Source: Leisingera thetidis
GTDB taxonomy: Bacteria > Pseudomonadota > Alphaproteobacteria > Rhodobacterales > Rhodobacteraceae
Reading direction: 5' to 3'
Assembly (NCBI RefSeq): GCF_025857195.1
Contig: NZ_CP109787.1
Coordinates: 4,298,878-4,362,877 of the forward strand
DNA: 64,000 nucleotides
Below the pieces are notes generated by a model. That model was not told where the DNA came from. It searched no databases and saw only the letters and a program-made list of their open reading frames with translations. Both the position numbers and the translations under genes were made by a program. Numbering within the stretch: position 1 is the first letter of the stretch; every line of letters starts with the position of its first letter. Of this stretch, positions 1 through 8,395 are shown piece by piece.

Positions 1-1
1 G

Positions 2-343
2 TCATTGAATCCGCAGGAGCTTGGCCATGTCAAAATGCGCGTGGTGGCCAGCGAAACAGGCATCACCATGGTTGTTCAAACGGAACGCCCTGAAACCGGT
101 GACCTGATGCGCAGGCACATACATGAGCTGGCGGAAGAGTTCCGCCGCATGGGGTATGAGGATATTTCGTTTGAATTCAGTGGCGGCCAAACCGGCGGCG
201 ACCGGTCGGGCCAAGAACCGGATGGCGGCTCCGGGCAGGCCGGCGGTGAGGCAGGAGCGCCTGGTGCCGGTGCTGCGGATACCCGGGAACCAGCAATACA
301 AAACCTCCGGCATGGCAGTGCCGGCGTGGACATGAGGGTCTGA
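2..343 (+). CDS. fliK: Flagellar hook-length control protein FliK, C-terminal fragment
   Basis: Only the C-terminus lies in the window; the frame is open from base 2 and the gene starts to the left. The visible protein begins SLNPQELGHVKMRV, the signature of the FliK C-terminal (Flg_hook) domain, which takes part in switching the flagellar export gate from hook to filament substrates. After about residue 60 the sequence becomes Gly/Ala/Pro/Gln-rich and disordered, as is common at FliK ends. The stop lies 4 bases before flgD, consistent with a flagellar operon in which FliK measures the hook that FlgD helps to build. Assignment rests on the domain motif and the neighbour. Confidence 0.8.
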   Translation, partial: SLNPQELGHVKMRVVASETGITMVVQTERPETGDLMRRHIHELAEEFRRMGYEDISFEFSGGQTGGDRSGQEPDGGSGQAGGEAGAPGAGAADTREPAIQNLRHGSAGVDMRV

Positions 344-347
344 TCAC

Positions 348-1025
348 ATGACAACTGCAGTAACATCCGCGGGCTACTCCGCAGGGCAAACTTCTACGCA
401 GCGGGCCGCGTCCCAGCAGACTGCCGGTCTGACCTCGGATTTCGAAACTTTCGTGAAGATGCTGACCGCGCAGGCGACCAATCAGGATCCTTTGGAACCT
501 ATGGATTCGACCGAATATGCAGCGCAGCTGGCGCAATTCTCGATGGTTGAACAGCAGACCAAGAGCAACACGCTTCTGGAGGGGCTGCAGTCGCAGCTTG
601 GACTGGCCAATATGGCGGCGCTGTCGGGCTGGGTCGGGATGGAGGCACGCGCCGTGGCGCCTGGCTATTTCGACGGCAGCAACGCGGTTACCATTGCGCC
701 TAATCCGGCTGCTGCCGCGGATTCGGTAACATTGGTGGTGCAGGATGAAAACGGTACCGAAGTTCAGCGCGTCACCTTGCCGGTTTCGGCCGAGCCGTAT
801 CGGTGGAATGGGCTGGATGATGATGGCAACCCGCTTGAGACAGGCGAATATGCCTTTGTCATCGAAAGCAGGAAGGGGGATGACTTGCTGCTGCAGGAGT
901 ATGCCGAGATTTATTTCAAGGTGAACGAAACCCGGATGCAGGGCGGTGAAGTCGGCCTGATCACCGAAGGCGGTTCGGTGGTTCTGGCGTCGTCGGTAAG
1001 TGCGCTTCGCGAGCCTGAGACCTGA
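348..1025 (+). CDS. flgD: Flagellar hook capping protein FlgD
   Basis: A 225-residue FlgD, the scaffold that sits at the tip of the growing hook and allows FlgE to polymerise. The N-terminal third carries the family signature FETFVKMLTAQATNQDPLEP followed by a Gln-rich helical stretch (about residues 26-80). The C-terminal part (about 110-215) contains the FlgD Ig-like/tudor region, including the segment WNGLDDDGNPLETGEYAF. There is no signal peptide, as expected for a substrate of the flagellar type III exporter. It starts with ATG 4 bases after fliK, so the two are probably co-transcribed. It is the last flagellar gene visible here. Confidence 0.93.
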   Translation: MTTAVTSAGYSAGQTSTQRAASQQTAGLTSDFETFVKMLTAQATNQDPLEPMDSTEYAAQLAQFSMVEQQTKSNTLLEGLQSQLGLANMAALSGWVGMEARAVAPGYFDGSNAVTIAPNPAAAADSVTLVVQDENGTEVQRVTLPVSAEPYRWNGLDDDGNPLETGEYAFVIESRKGDDLLLQEYAEIYFKVNETRMQGGEVGLITEGGSVVLASSVSALREPET

Positions 1026-1155
1026 TCTGGCAGTATGCGCGGGCGGGAAAACTGTCTAAGAACAGGGCGGCATAAAACCGGAGACCGCCCTGCAACAACT
1101 GTCTGACCAGTTCGAAGCCCGCCTTTTTGCGCATTTATCTGCATCTGGGCTGCAT

Positions 1156-1950
1156 GTGCCAGCTCCCCGGCGTTTGGCGGGCGGGCGTTCCAACCATGTC
1201 TGGCGGGCAGGCGGGCTGGTGATAAAGCTATATGCAGGAGATGGCGCCAACCCGCTGTTTGCCAATGATCCTGCGCGTGAAATTGCAGTGCTGACAACAC
1301 TGTCGGGTACCGGCATGGTGCCGCCGCTTGTGCAGACTGGCGACTTTGAGGGCCGGCGGTGGCTGGGTTACGCGCATGTGAACGGCAGCCCTTGGCAGAA
1401 GGATAGCGGCCATGTGGCGCAGCTTCTGGGGCGTTTGCACGATCTGGCACCGCCGCCCGGGCTGCCGCTGGGGGTAAATGGCAGTACGGCGTTGGAAAAC
1501 CAAACTGTTGAAATCCTTGAAAATTGCAGTAACCGGGAAAAGTTGGCGGCGTTGCGCCCGCTGGGCCGGGTACCGCCTTTGCCGCAGCCGGTGCTCATTC
1601 ATGGCGACCCGGTGCCCGGCAACCTGCTGGCGCATGACGGCACCCTGACATTGATTGACTGGCAATGCCCGCAAATCGGTGATCCGGCTGAGGATCTGTC
1701 CCTGTTTCTGTCGCCGGCTATGCAGCTGATGTATCGGGGGGCGCCGCTGTCGCAGGCGGAGGAAGACGCGTTTCTCCGGGCTTATCCCGATCCGCGGATT
1801 GCTGGACGGACCCTGGCCCTGAAGCCTTGGTTCCATTGGCGTATGGCATCCTATTGCCTGTGGCGGGCCGAGCGCGGAGGTGCGAAAGACTGGCAGGCGT
1901 TTGAGCTGGAGCGCGCAGCGCTTCAGTCCATCAGGCCCAGAACCGCATAG
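1156..1950 (+). CDS. Aminoglycoside/choline phosphotransferase-family protein
   Basis: A kinase-like fold protein of the APH/choline kinase family. Visible motifs are LIHGDPVPGNLL (catalytic loop, HGD-x4-N) and LIDWQCPQIGDPAEDLSLFL (metal-binding IDW motif). LAGGRSNHVWRAGGLVIKLY near the N-terminus is the nucleotide-binding strand pair with the conserved Lys. The substrate is unknown. The marked start is GTG at 1156 without a good ribosome site. The frame stays open back to 1060 with plausible coding sequence and a GGAG at 1080-1083 six bases before a CTG at 1090, so the true N-terminus may be about 22 residues longer. The 3' end overlaps the convergent oxidoreductase gene by 28 bases. Confidence 0.75.
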   Translation: MPAPRRLAGGRSNHVWRAGGLVIKLYAGDGANPLFANDPAREIAVLTTLSGTGMVPPLVQTGDFEGRRWLGYAHVNGSPWQKDSGHVAQLLGRLHDLAPPPGLPLGVNGSTALENQTVEILENCSNREKLAALRPLGRVPPLPQPVLIHGDPVPGNLLAHDGTLTLIDWQCPQIGDPAEDLSLFLSPAMQLMYRGAPLSQAEEDAFLRAYPDPRIAGRTLALKPWFHWRMASYCLWRAERGGAKDWQAFELERAALQSIRPRTA

Positions 1951-3242
1951 GCCGGCGGCATCACAACACGGCGCGCCCTTCCGAACGGGAAGCGCGCCAT
2001 TTTCCGGACTGCGGGAGAATAGGGTAAGCCGGGAGTGCGTCCTTGTACCAAATCGCTCAGCAGCCTGCCGGCATAGCTGCCCATTGCCACCCCATTGCCA
2101 TGATAGCAAAGCCCGGCGAACATCCCCGGATGCTCTGGAACGGGGCCGATGAAGGGCACCAGATTGCGCGACAGGCAGACCATGCCGGACCAGCAGTGCG
2201 TGGTTTCGACGCTGCTCCAGGCCGGGAACATGGCCTCGAAATCCTGCCGCAGCTTATACCGTATCGCGGCTTCGGCCCGGGGCGAGGCCAGCAACCCGCC
2301 GCGCATCCCGAACAGGAAGCGTTTGTCCGGCATCAGGCGGAAATAGTGCAGCAGGTTGCGGGTGTCATAGGCCATCTGATGCGAGAACCAGCCCTGCGCC
2401 TGCAATTCTGCTTCAGCCAGCGGGCGGGTCACCATGACCGTGGACTGCGCAGGCATGTAGCGCCCGGCAAGCCAGCCGGGCAGGTCCTCGGAGGAATAGC
2501 CATTGGTGGCAATGACGACCTTGGAGGTCCGCAAAACCCCTTGATCAGTCTCTGTTTCGTAGCCGCCGCCGATCTGCCCCACGGCGTGCGCAGCGCTGCG
2601 CTGGTACAGTTCGGCGCCTGTTTTTTGCGCGGCGCCGGCTAGGCCAAACAGGTACTTGCGCGGGTTGAGCGCAAAGCCTGCGGGCATTGTCAGCGCCGCG
2701 TGGAAACTGCCGTTCAGCCCCTTGCCCGCCAGTTGCTCGCGGGTCAGGAAATCCGGCGTCTGCCCGGCCTTTCGCATCATCTCCGCTTCCGCCCGCAGGC
2801 GGCGAGCGGCCTTTTCGCTATGCGCCAGCCGGGTTTCCCCCTGCGAATGGGTGTCTGCCACGATGCCATGCGTGTCCAGCAGATCCCGCACCAGATCAAC
2901 GGCGGCTACCTCGCTGGCATCATAGGTATCGGCCGCAGAACTGCCGAAGAGGCGGCGCATGGCGCTGCCGGAGAGCTTGGAGCCGCCGAGGCAGCAGAAG
3001 CCGCCATTGCGGCCAGAGGCACCCCAACCCGGTGTTTCCGCCTCCAGCACCGCGGCAGAGACGCCGCTTTCCGCCAGGTGCAGCGCCGCCGACAGGCCGG
3101 TGAAACCGCCGCCGATGATGGCAACATCGGCAACGGCGTCGCCCTGCAGCACCGGCCAGTCCGGTGCTGCGATGGTCTCGTCCCACCAGCAATTATTGCG
3201 CGGGCCGGGGCCATAGGCGTAGTCGGAAAAGATCCGCCGCAT
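1923..3242 (-). CDS. FAD-dependent oxidoreductase, gamma-glutamylputrescine oxidase-like (PuuB family)
   Basis: A 439-residue DAO-family flavoenzyme. The dinucleotide-binding motif IIGGGFTGLSAALHL lies at about residues 41-55 and the second FAD motif GWGASGRNGG near residue 72. The C-terminal FAD region includes FAGLCYHGNGVAMGSYAGR. Enzymes of this type oxidise secondary amines such as gamma-glutamylputrescine, sarcosine-like compounds or opines. It is the last gene of the potFGHI-type operon and its ATG overlaps the potI stop (ATGA), so it probably acts on the imported polyamine or a derivative. No gamma-glutamylputrescine synthetase (puuA) is present in the window, so the exact substrate is inferred only from context. 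Confidence 0.8.
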   Translation of the reverse strand: MRRIFSDYAYGPGPRNNCWWDETIAAPDWPVLQGDAVADVAIIGGGFTGLSAALHLAESGVSAAVLEAETPGWGASGRNGGFCCLGGSKLSGSAMRRLFGSSAADTYDASEVAAVDLVRDLLDTHGIVADTHSQGETRLAHSEKAARRLRAEAEMMRKAGQTPDFLTREQLAGKGLNGSFHAALTMPAGFALNPRKYLFGLAGAAQKTGAELYQRSAAHAVGQIGGGYETETDQGVLRTSKVVIATNGYSSEDLPGWLAGRYMPAQSTVMVTRPLAEAELQAQGWFSHQMAYDTRNLLHYFRLMPDKRFLFGMRGGLLASPRAEAAIRYKLRQDFEAMFPAWSSVETTHCWSGMVCLSRNLVPFIGPVPEHPGMFAGLCYHGNGVAMGSYAGRLLSDLVQGRTPGLPYSPAVRKMARFPFGRARRVVMPPAYAVLGLMD

Positions 3243-4057
3243 CAGGCGCGCACTGCGGCTTGTTCTTCACGCTTCTGGCGGGTCACCTGATGCTTGGTCA
3301 CCAGCGAGGCGGTGATGACGCCTATGGTGACGATGCTGATCATGATCGTCGAAAGCGCGTTGATTTCGGGGCTGACGCCCAGGCGAACGGCCGAGAAAAT
3401 CTTGATCGGCAGGGTGGTCGCCGAGGGGCCGGAGGTGAAGGAAGCAATCACCAGGTCATCGAGCGACAGGGTGAAGGCCAGGAGCCAGCCGGAAATCACC
3501 GCGGGCGCAATGATCGGCAGGGTCACCAAGCGGAAGGCCTCGGCCGCCGAACAGCCCAGATCCAGCGCCGCTTCCTCCAGCGAGCGGTCGAAGCTCACCA
3601 GCCGCGAGGAGACCACCACCGAGACATAACACATGGAGAATGTGGTATGCGCCAGCACGATAGTGAACACGCCGCGGTCCAGTCCGATGCCGATGAACAG
3701 CAGGAGCAGCGACAGGCCGGTAATCACTTCAGGCATCACCAGCGGCGCATAGATCATGCCGGAGAATAGCGTCCGCCCCATGAACCGCCCGCCGCGCACC
3801 AGCACATAAGCTGCGATGGTGCCCAGCACGGTGGCCATGGTGGAGGAGAACACGGCAACCTTGATGGTCACCCAGGCGGCGTTCAGGAACGCCTCGTTCT
3901 GCAGCAGTTCACCGTACCATTTGGTCGAGAAACCGGCCCAGACAGTCACCAGCTTGCTTTCATTGAAGCTGAAGATGACGAGGATCACCATCGGGATGTA
4001 AAGGAAGGCAAAGCCAAGGGTCAGCGATACGGCGTTAAACCAGCTCATACGGTTCAT
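3242..4057 (-). CDS. potI: Putrescine/spermidine ABC transporter permease PotI
   Basis: A 271-residue inner-membrane permease with about six hydrophobic segments. The binding-protein-dependent transport (EAA) loop EEAALDLGCSAAEAFRLVTL is near residue 180, where it contacts the ATPase. Start chosen at ATG 4057 because it overlaps the potH stop (ATGA) and gives the usual PotI/PotC length; a longer reading frame upstream has no family character. It forms the heterodimeric channel with PotH. Confidence 0.88.
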   Translation of the reverse strand: MNRMSWFNAVSLTLGFAFLYIPMVILVIFSFNESKLVTVWAGFSTKWYGELLQNEAFLNAAWVTIKVAVFSSTMATVLGTIAAYVLVRGGRFMGRTLFSGMIYAPLVMPEVITGLSLLLLFIGIGLDRGVFTIVLAHTTFSMCYVSVVVSSRLVSFDRSLEEAALDLGCSAAEAFRLVTLPIIAPAVISGWLLAFTLSLDDLVIASFTSGPSATTLPIKIFSAVRLGVSPEINALSTIMISIVTIGVITASLVTKHQVTRQKREEQAAVRA

Positions 4058-5172
4058 TGCTCTGCCTCCTGCTGTTTTTGCTGATTGCGCTGGAACAGAA
4101 CGATCGGGATGATGAGCAGCAGCAGCAGAACCACTGCCACGGCGGATGCTACCGGCCAGTCGCGGTTGGAGAAGAACTCCTCCCACAGCACCTTGCCGAT
4201 CATCAGCGTGTCGGAACCGCCCAGCAGCGACGGGATCACGAATTCACCCAGCACCGGGATGAAGACCAGGAAGCTGCCGGCAATGATGCCGTTTTTCGAC
4301 AGCGGTATGGTCACCAGCCAGAAAGCCGTCAGGCGTGAGCAGCCGAGGTCTTCGGCAGCTTCGATCAGCGAGCCGTCGAGCCGCTCCAGCGCGGAATACA
4401 CCGGCAGGATCATGAACGGCAGGTAGGTGTAGACGATGCCGATATAGACCGCGGAATTGGTGTTGAGGATGGTCAGCGGTTCCGAAATTACCCCGGTCCA
4501 CATCAGGAGTTGATTGAGGAAACCTTCGTTCGACAGAATCCCCATCCACGCGTAGACGCGGATCAGGAAGGACGTCCAGAACGGCAGGATCACCAGCATC
4601 ATCAGCGTGGGCCGCCATTCCTCCGGCGCGCGGGCCATGCCGTAGGCAATCGGATACCCCGCCAGCAGGGTGAAGAAGGTCGAGATGACGGCAATCTTCA
4701 ATGAACTGAGGTAGGCTTTCCAGTAGAGGTCATCTTCGGTCAGCCAGATGAAATTCTCGAAATCGAGTTCCGCAATGAAGGCGGCAATCCCTTCGGCCCA
4801 ATCGAACTGCGGGAAATAGGGCGGCCGGGCGATGGCCGCGTCCGACAGCGAGATCTTTAGGACGATGACAAACGGCACCAGGAACAGCGCCAGGAGCCAG
4901 ACATAAGGTGTCCCGATAAGAAGGTTCTTGGATACAGCAGATCTCTGAGATTCGCTGAGTGACTGCCAAAGCAGGTATGCCAACCCACCTAGGATGAGTG
5001 ATTGAGCAAAATACTCAAGCAGTGGTGTCAAGAAGATAGCAGTTGATGGCACAAAGCCAAAGTGGGTTGCCCCCAAAAGGGTGAGCATCAGCCAAAACAG
5101 ACCCAAGGCGGAGCCGAGTACCAAAACTGCAAGCGTCAGCGCGATCAGAATATTATTAAAACGGCGCATCAT
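4054..5172 (-). CDS. potH: Putrescine/spermidine ABC transporter permease PotH, with extra N-terminal membrane segments
   Basis: The core resembles PotH/PotB: LLIGTPYVWLLALFLVPFVI opens the first canonical membrane segment, and the EAA loop IEAAEDLGCSRLTAFWLVTI is near residue 285. It is 372 residues long against roughly 300 for typical PotH. The excess is an N-terminal extension of about 80 residues with two further hydrophobic helices. That extension (about 4921-5160) is 48% GC by count, well below the following coding sequence (about 63% in 4801-4860). Start chosen at 5172 because ATG overlaps the potG stop (ATGA); an adjacent ATG at 5169 is the alternative. Confidence 0.86.
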   Translation of the reverse strand: MMRRFNNILIALTLAVLVLGSALGLFWLMLTLLGATHFGFVPSTAIFLTPLLEYFAQSLILGGLAYLLWQSLSESQRSAVSKNLLIGTPYVWLLALFLVPFVIVLKISLSDAAIARPPYFPQFDWAEGIAAFIAELDFENFIWLTEDDLYWKAYLSSLKIAVISTFFTLLAGYPIAYGMARAPEEWRPTLMMLVILPFWTSFLIRVYAWMGILSNEGFLNQLLMWTGVISEPLTILNTNSAVYIGIVYTYLPFMILPVYSALERLDGSLIEAAEDLGCSRLTAFWLVTIPLSKNGIIAGSFLVFIPVLGEFVIPSLLGGSDTLMIGKVLWEEFFSNRDWPVASAVAVVLLLLLIIPIVLFQRNQQKQQEAEQ

Positions 5173-6296
5173 TCTGCCAGCAGAACGCCTGCCGTGGCGG
5201 TCCAGGACAGCCAGACAGTGTCTTCCCAGGTAAAGGCGCGGCGGGCGATGCGGCGGGTATTGGCGGTCTGCGCCTTGATTACCGCGCCGGTGGGCAGTTC
5301 CACATGATAGGTGGAGATATTGCCCAGATAAGCGATGTCGAGAATGCGGCCCTGAACGGCGTTGTCCGCCCCGGCCGGCTGTTCGGCGCTGATCGAGACT
5401 TTCTCCGGCCGGATTGCCAGATGGCATTTCTGCCCATCGGAAAACCCGTTTGGCGACTGCACGCTCAGCGGCGGGTGGGATTCGTGCCACGACATGGCGT
5501 AAGTATCGCCGCCATTGGGTTTGGCGGTGCCTTCGATCAGGTTCACGTCGCCAATGAAGTCAGCGACATAGACCGAGTTCGGCGTCTCGTAGATCCGGTC
5601 CGGGGTTGCCACTTGGATGATCTTGCCGTGGTCCATCACGGCCACGCGGGAGGCTACGGTCATTGCCTCCTCCTGGTCGTGGGTCACGATCACAAAGGTG
5701 GTGCCGGTCTTTTCCTGGATGTCCATAAGTTCAAACTGAGTGTCCTGGCGGAGCTTTTTGTCCAGTGCGCCCAGCGGTTCGTCCAGCAACAGCAGTTTCG
5801 GCGCCTTTGCCAGCGACCGGGCCAGTGCCACCCGCTGCCGCTGGCCGCCGGAGATCTGATGCGGCTTGCGGCGGGCGAATTTCTCCAGCCGGGTCAGACG
5901 CAGCATCTCTTCGACCCGGTCGTTGATGTCATGCTTGGGCATACCTCCTCGCTTCAGGCCAAAGGCGATGTTTTCCCAGATCGACAGATGCGGGAACAGC
6001 GCATAGGACTGGAACATCATGTTCACGGCGCGTTTGTTGGGGGGAACCGGGGCAATATCCTGCCCGGCCAGAAATATCTTGCCTTCGGTCGGGGTTTCAA
6101 ACCCGGCCAGCATCCGCATCAGCGTGGTCTTGCCGCAGCCTGACGGGCCCAGAAGCGCGTAGAATTCCCGCTCGTAGATGTCGATGGTCAAGTTGTCGAT
6201 AGCGGTGAACTCACCATAGCGTTTGGTGACGTTCTGAAAGTGAATCAGGGGTTTAGCCTCAGGATCATTCCAGGGTTCGAAGACTGAAGTAGTCAA
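5169..6296 (-). CDS. potG: Putrescine/spermidine ABC transporter ATPase PotG
   Basis: A 375-residue ABC ATPase. It has Walker A GPSGCGKTT, signature ISGGQRQRVALARSL, Walker B LLLLDEP and the switch His in IVTHDQEEAMT. These are followed by a C-terminal TOBE-like regulatory domain (about residues 285-370) as in MalK/PotA. The start is TTG at 6296: an AGAGG lies about six bases upstream and the resulting N-terminus leads directly into IHFQNVTKRYGEF. Longer frames upstream are not coding-like. It energises the PotH/PotI channel and overlaps potH by four bases. Confidence 0.88.
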   Translation of the reverse strand: MTTSVFEPWNDPEAKPLIHFQNVTKRYGEFTAIDNLTIDIYEREFYALLGPSGCGKTTLMRMLAGFETPTEGKIFLAGQDIAPVPPNKRAVNMMFQSYALFPHLSIWENIAFGLKRGGMPKHDINDRVEEMLRLTRLEKFARRKPHQISGGQRQRVALARSLAKAPKLLLLDEPLGALDKKLRQDTQFELMDIQEKTGTTFVIVTHDQEEAMTVASRVAVMDHGKIIQVATPDRIYETPNSVYVADFIGDVNLIEGTAKPNGGDTYAMSWHESHPPLSVQSPNGFSDGQKCHLAIRPEKVSISAEQPAGADNAVQGRILDIAYLGNISTYHVELPTGAVIKAQTANTRRIARRAFTWEDTVWLSWTATAGVLLAE

Positions 6297-6371
6297 GCCG
6301 GGCCTCTTCTGCGAAGTTGTGCGCGAATGTCTCGGTTGGCCGCGCCGGAGTGCCCAGGCGCGTCGGGAAAT

Positions 6372-6394
6372 GCGGGGCGGCAGTTGCGCCCCGC
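6372..6394 (-). terminator. Stem-loop between potF and potG
   Basis: Perfect 8-bp inverted repeat GCGGGGCG / CGCCCCGC around a 7-base loop, lying between the potF stop and the potG start and lacking a T-run. Such stem-loops after binding-protein genes often partly terminate transcription or protect the upstream mRNA, giving excess binding protein. That role is inferred. Confidence 0.5.
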
Positions 6395-6411
6395 CGGCCA
6401 TGTGCGGCTGA

Positions 6412-7500
6412 TCAGGTGCCGGATTTGACCTTGGTCCACATGCGGGTGGCCTTGCGCTGCAATTTCGCCGGGTAGCTTTCCTTGATGTACAAGTTCTTGA
6501 CGGTGTCCTCGTTGGGGTAGATTGCCGGATCGCCGATGACATCCTCCTCAAGGAACTCCTGGCTCGCCTTGTTTCCGTTGGCGTAATAGACATAGTTCGA
6601 TGCCGCCGCCATGTTCTGCGCATCCATGATGAAATTCAGGAATTTGTGCGCGCCTTCCGGGTTCGGGGCGTCAACCGGGATGGCCAGCTGGTCGAACCAC
6701 ATCAGCGCGCCTTCCTTGGGTGCGTTGAACTCAATCTCGACGCCATTGTCCGCCTCGACCGCACGGTCACGGGCCTGCAGAATGTCGCCGGACCAGCCGA
6801 AGGCCACGCAGATATCGCCATTTGCCAGCGCATTGATGTATTCGGAGCTGTGGAACTTGGTGATATAGGGCCGGACGCCCAGTAGTACCGGCTCGGCCTT
6901 GGCCACAACGTCCGGGTCCGCGCTGTTGGGATCTTCCCCGATGTACTGCAAGGCCGCCGGGATCATTTCGTCCGGCGCGTCCAGGAAATGCACACCGCAG
7001 CTGGCCAATTTCGCCATGTTTTCGGGGTTGAAGACCAGTTCCAGCGATTCGATCGGGGCATCTTCTCCCAGCACTTCCTTGACCTTGCCGACATTCACTC
7101 CGATGCCGGTGGTGCCCCACATGTAGTTGACCGAGTAGGCGTTGCCGGGATCATAACGGGCGGTCCGCTCCTGGATCGCATCCCACATGTTTTCCGAGTT
7201 GGGCAGCTTGGAGAAGTCGAGCTTCTGGAACGCGCCTGCCTGGATCTGCCGCGCCAAGAAAGAACCGGTCGGCACCACCACGTCATAGCCGGAGCCGCCC
7301 GCCAGCATCTTGGTCTCCAGAACCTCGTTGCTGTCAAAGACGTCGTAAATCAGGTCGATGCCAGTTTCGGTTTCGAATTTCTCCAGAAGGCTTTCATCAA
7401 TATAATCCGACCAATTGTAGACGCGCACCTCTTCCGCGGATGCGGCGGCGGCCGTGCCAAGGGCAACGACGGCGGTCATGGTCATCGTTTTCAGTGTCAT
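6412..7500 (-). CDS. potF: Putrescine ABC transporter periplasmic binding protein PotF
   Basis: A 362-residue periplasmic binding protein of the PotD/PotF family. It has a signal peptide (MTLKTMTMTAVVALGTAAAA, cleavage near ASA-EEV) and then EEVRVYNWSDYIDESLLEKF, the diagnostic PotF/PotD opening. ATG at 7500 is chosen because GGGAGA lies about eight bases upstream and it starts a proper signal peptide; a longer frame from 7575 adds non-signal sequence. It is the first gene of the potFGHI-oxidoreductase operon and would deliver polyamine to the membrane complex. Confidence 0.9.
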   Translation of the reverse strand: MTLKTMTMTAVVALGTAAAASAEEVRVYNWSDYIDESLLEKFETETGIDLIYDVFDSNEVLETKMLAGGSGYDVVVPTGSFLARQIQAGAFQKLDFSKLPNSENMWDAIQERTARYDPGNAYSVNYMWGTTGIGVNVGKVKEVLGEDAPIESLELVFNPENMAKLASCGVHFLDAPDEMIPAALQYIGEDPNSADPDVVAKAEPVLLGVRPYITKFHSSEYINALANGDICVAFGWSGDILQARDRAVEADNGVEIEFNAPKEGALMWFDQLAIPVDAPNPEGAHKFLNFIMDAQNMAAASNYVYYANGNKASQEFLEEDVIGDPAIYPNEDTVKNLYIKESYPAKLQRKATRMWTKVKSGT

Positions 7501-7546
7501 GAATTTCTCCCTGTGCGTGCCGGTTTCCGGGTCCGGCTGTGAGAGG

Positions 7547-7588
7547 ATTTGATCAAGTTTTGCCGCGTTCGGCAATACTCTTTATGTT
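7547..7588. promoter_or_regulatory. Divergent potF / gntR control region
   Basis: This region holds a palindrome TTGATCAA at 7549-7556 and an exact inverted repeat TGCCG-CGTT-CGGCA at 7561-7574. On the plus strand TTGCCG (7560-7565), 17 bases, TATGTT (7583-7588) can serve as a promoter for the GntR gene. The 9-mer ATTTGATCA at 7547-7555 recurs at 8348-8356 in front of spuC, so it is a candidate GntR operator. Confidence 0.45.
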
Positions 7589-7642
7589 TTCACTTGGCTC
7601 AGGATGGTGCAAGCTGGCCAAAATTGAGGAGGAAATCCACAG

Positions 7643-8329
7643 GTGGCAGAGACGAAATCACCATCCGCTGCGGTACAGGAAAGCCCGGCAAAGCAGCCCG
7701 CGCATGAGATCGTTTATCAGACCCTCAGGGCGCAGATTCTGTTCGGAGAACTGGTGCCTGGCCAGGCGGTGACAATCCAGGGCCTGGTGGAGACGCTGGG
7801 GGCCGGCATGACACCGGTGCGCGAGGCGATCCGGCGGCTGATCTCGGACGGTGCTCTGATGTTCCAGGGCAACCGCCGCGTTTCAGTGCCCCTGCTGGGG
7901 CCGGAGGACTTGGAGGAGCTGATTTTTGCAAGAAAAACAATAGAGTGTGAGCTTGCACGGCGGGCAACCATGCGCATCGGCGCAGCCCACATAAAGGAGC
8001 TGGAGGGGATCGACAACGCCTTGGACAAGGCCATCACAACCGGCGATGTGGCGGGTTACCTGGTGCAGAATTACAGCTTCCACACCGCCCTCTATTCCCA
8101 TGCGGATGCCCCGATCCTCAGCGACATTGCCGACCGGTTGTGGCTGCGCTTCGGCCCGTCGCTGCGGGTGGTGAGCGGGCGGCTTGGAACCCAGAGCTTT
8201 CCGGACCGGCACAAGGATATCCTGGAGGCGCTGCGGCGGCAGGATCCGGAAATGGCCGCTTTGGCGATGGATCGGGACGTCTGCCAGGGCATGGAGCATG
8301 TGGTCGACGGGCTGAAAGGGGCTAACTGA
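7643..8329 (+). CDS. GntR-family (FadR/FCD) transcriptional regulator of the polyamine locus
   Basis: A 228-residue regulator. The N-terminal winged helix (about residues 20-88) contains VYQTLRAQILFGELVPGQ and GMTPVREAIRRLISDGAL, the classic GntR DNA-binding pattern. The C-terminal all-helical FCD domain (about 95-220) has metal/ligand residues such as the H in NYSFHTALY and RHKDILEAL. Start is GTG at 7643 with GAGGAGG at 7627-7633. It lies between and divergent from potF, and directly upstream of spuC, so it probably senses a polyamine or derivative and controls both sides. The ligand is unknown. Confidence 0.85.
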   Translation: MAETKSPSAAVQESPAKQPAHEIVYQTLRAQILFGELVPGQAVTIQGLVETLGAGMTPVREAIRRLISDGALMFQGNRRVSVPLLGPEDLEELIFARKTIECELARRATMRIGAAHIKELEGIDNALDKAITTGDVAGYLVQNYSFHTALYSHADAPILSDIADRLWLRFGPSLRVVSGRLGTQSFPDRHKDILEALRRQDPEMAALAMDRDVCQGMEHVVDGLKGAN

Positions 8330-8334
8330 TTCGA

Positions 8335-8362
8335 TTGACACTTCAGAATTTGATCATATTCT
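8335..8362 (+). promoter_or_regulatory. Probable spuC promoter with embedded palindrome
   Basis: TTGACA at 8335-8340 and TATTCT at 8357-8362 are separated by 16 bases, a good sigma-70-type promoter. The spacer ends with ATTTGATCA (8348-8356), the word also present between potF and gntR. Binding there would block RNA polymerase, which fits repression by the adjacent GntR protein. Confidence 0.5.
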
Positions 8363-8395
8363 GGGGCAAATCAGTCTTTCTCAGGAGCGACTCCC

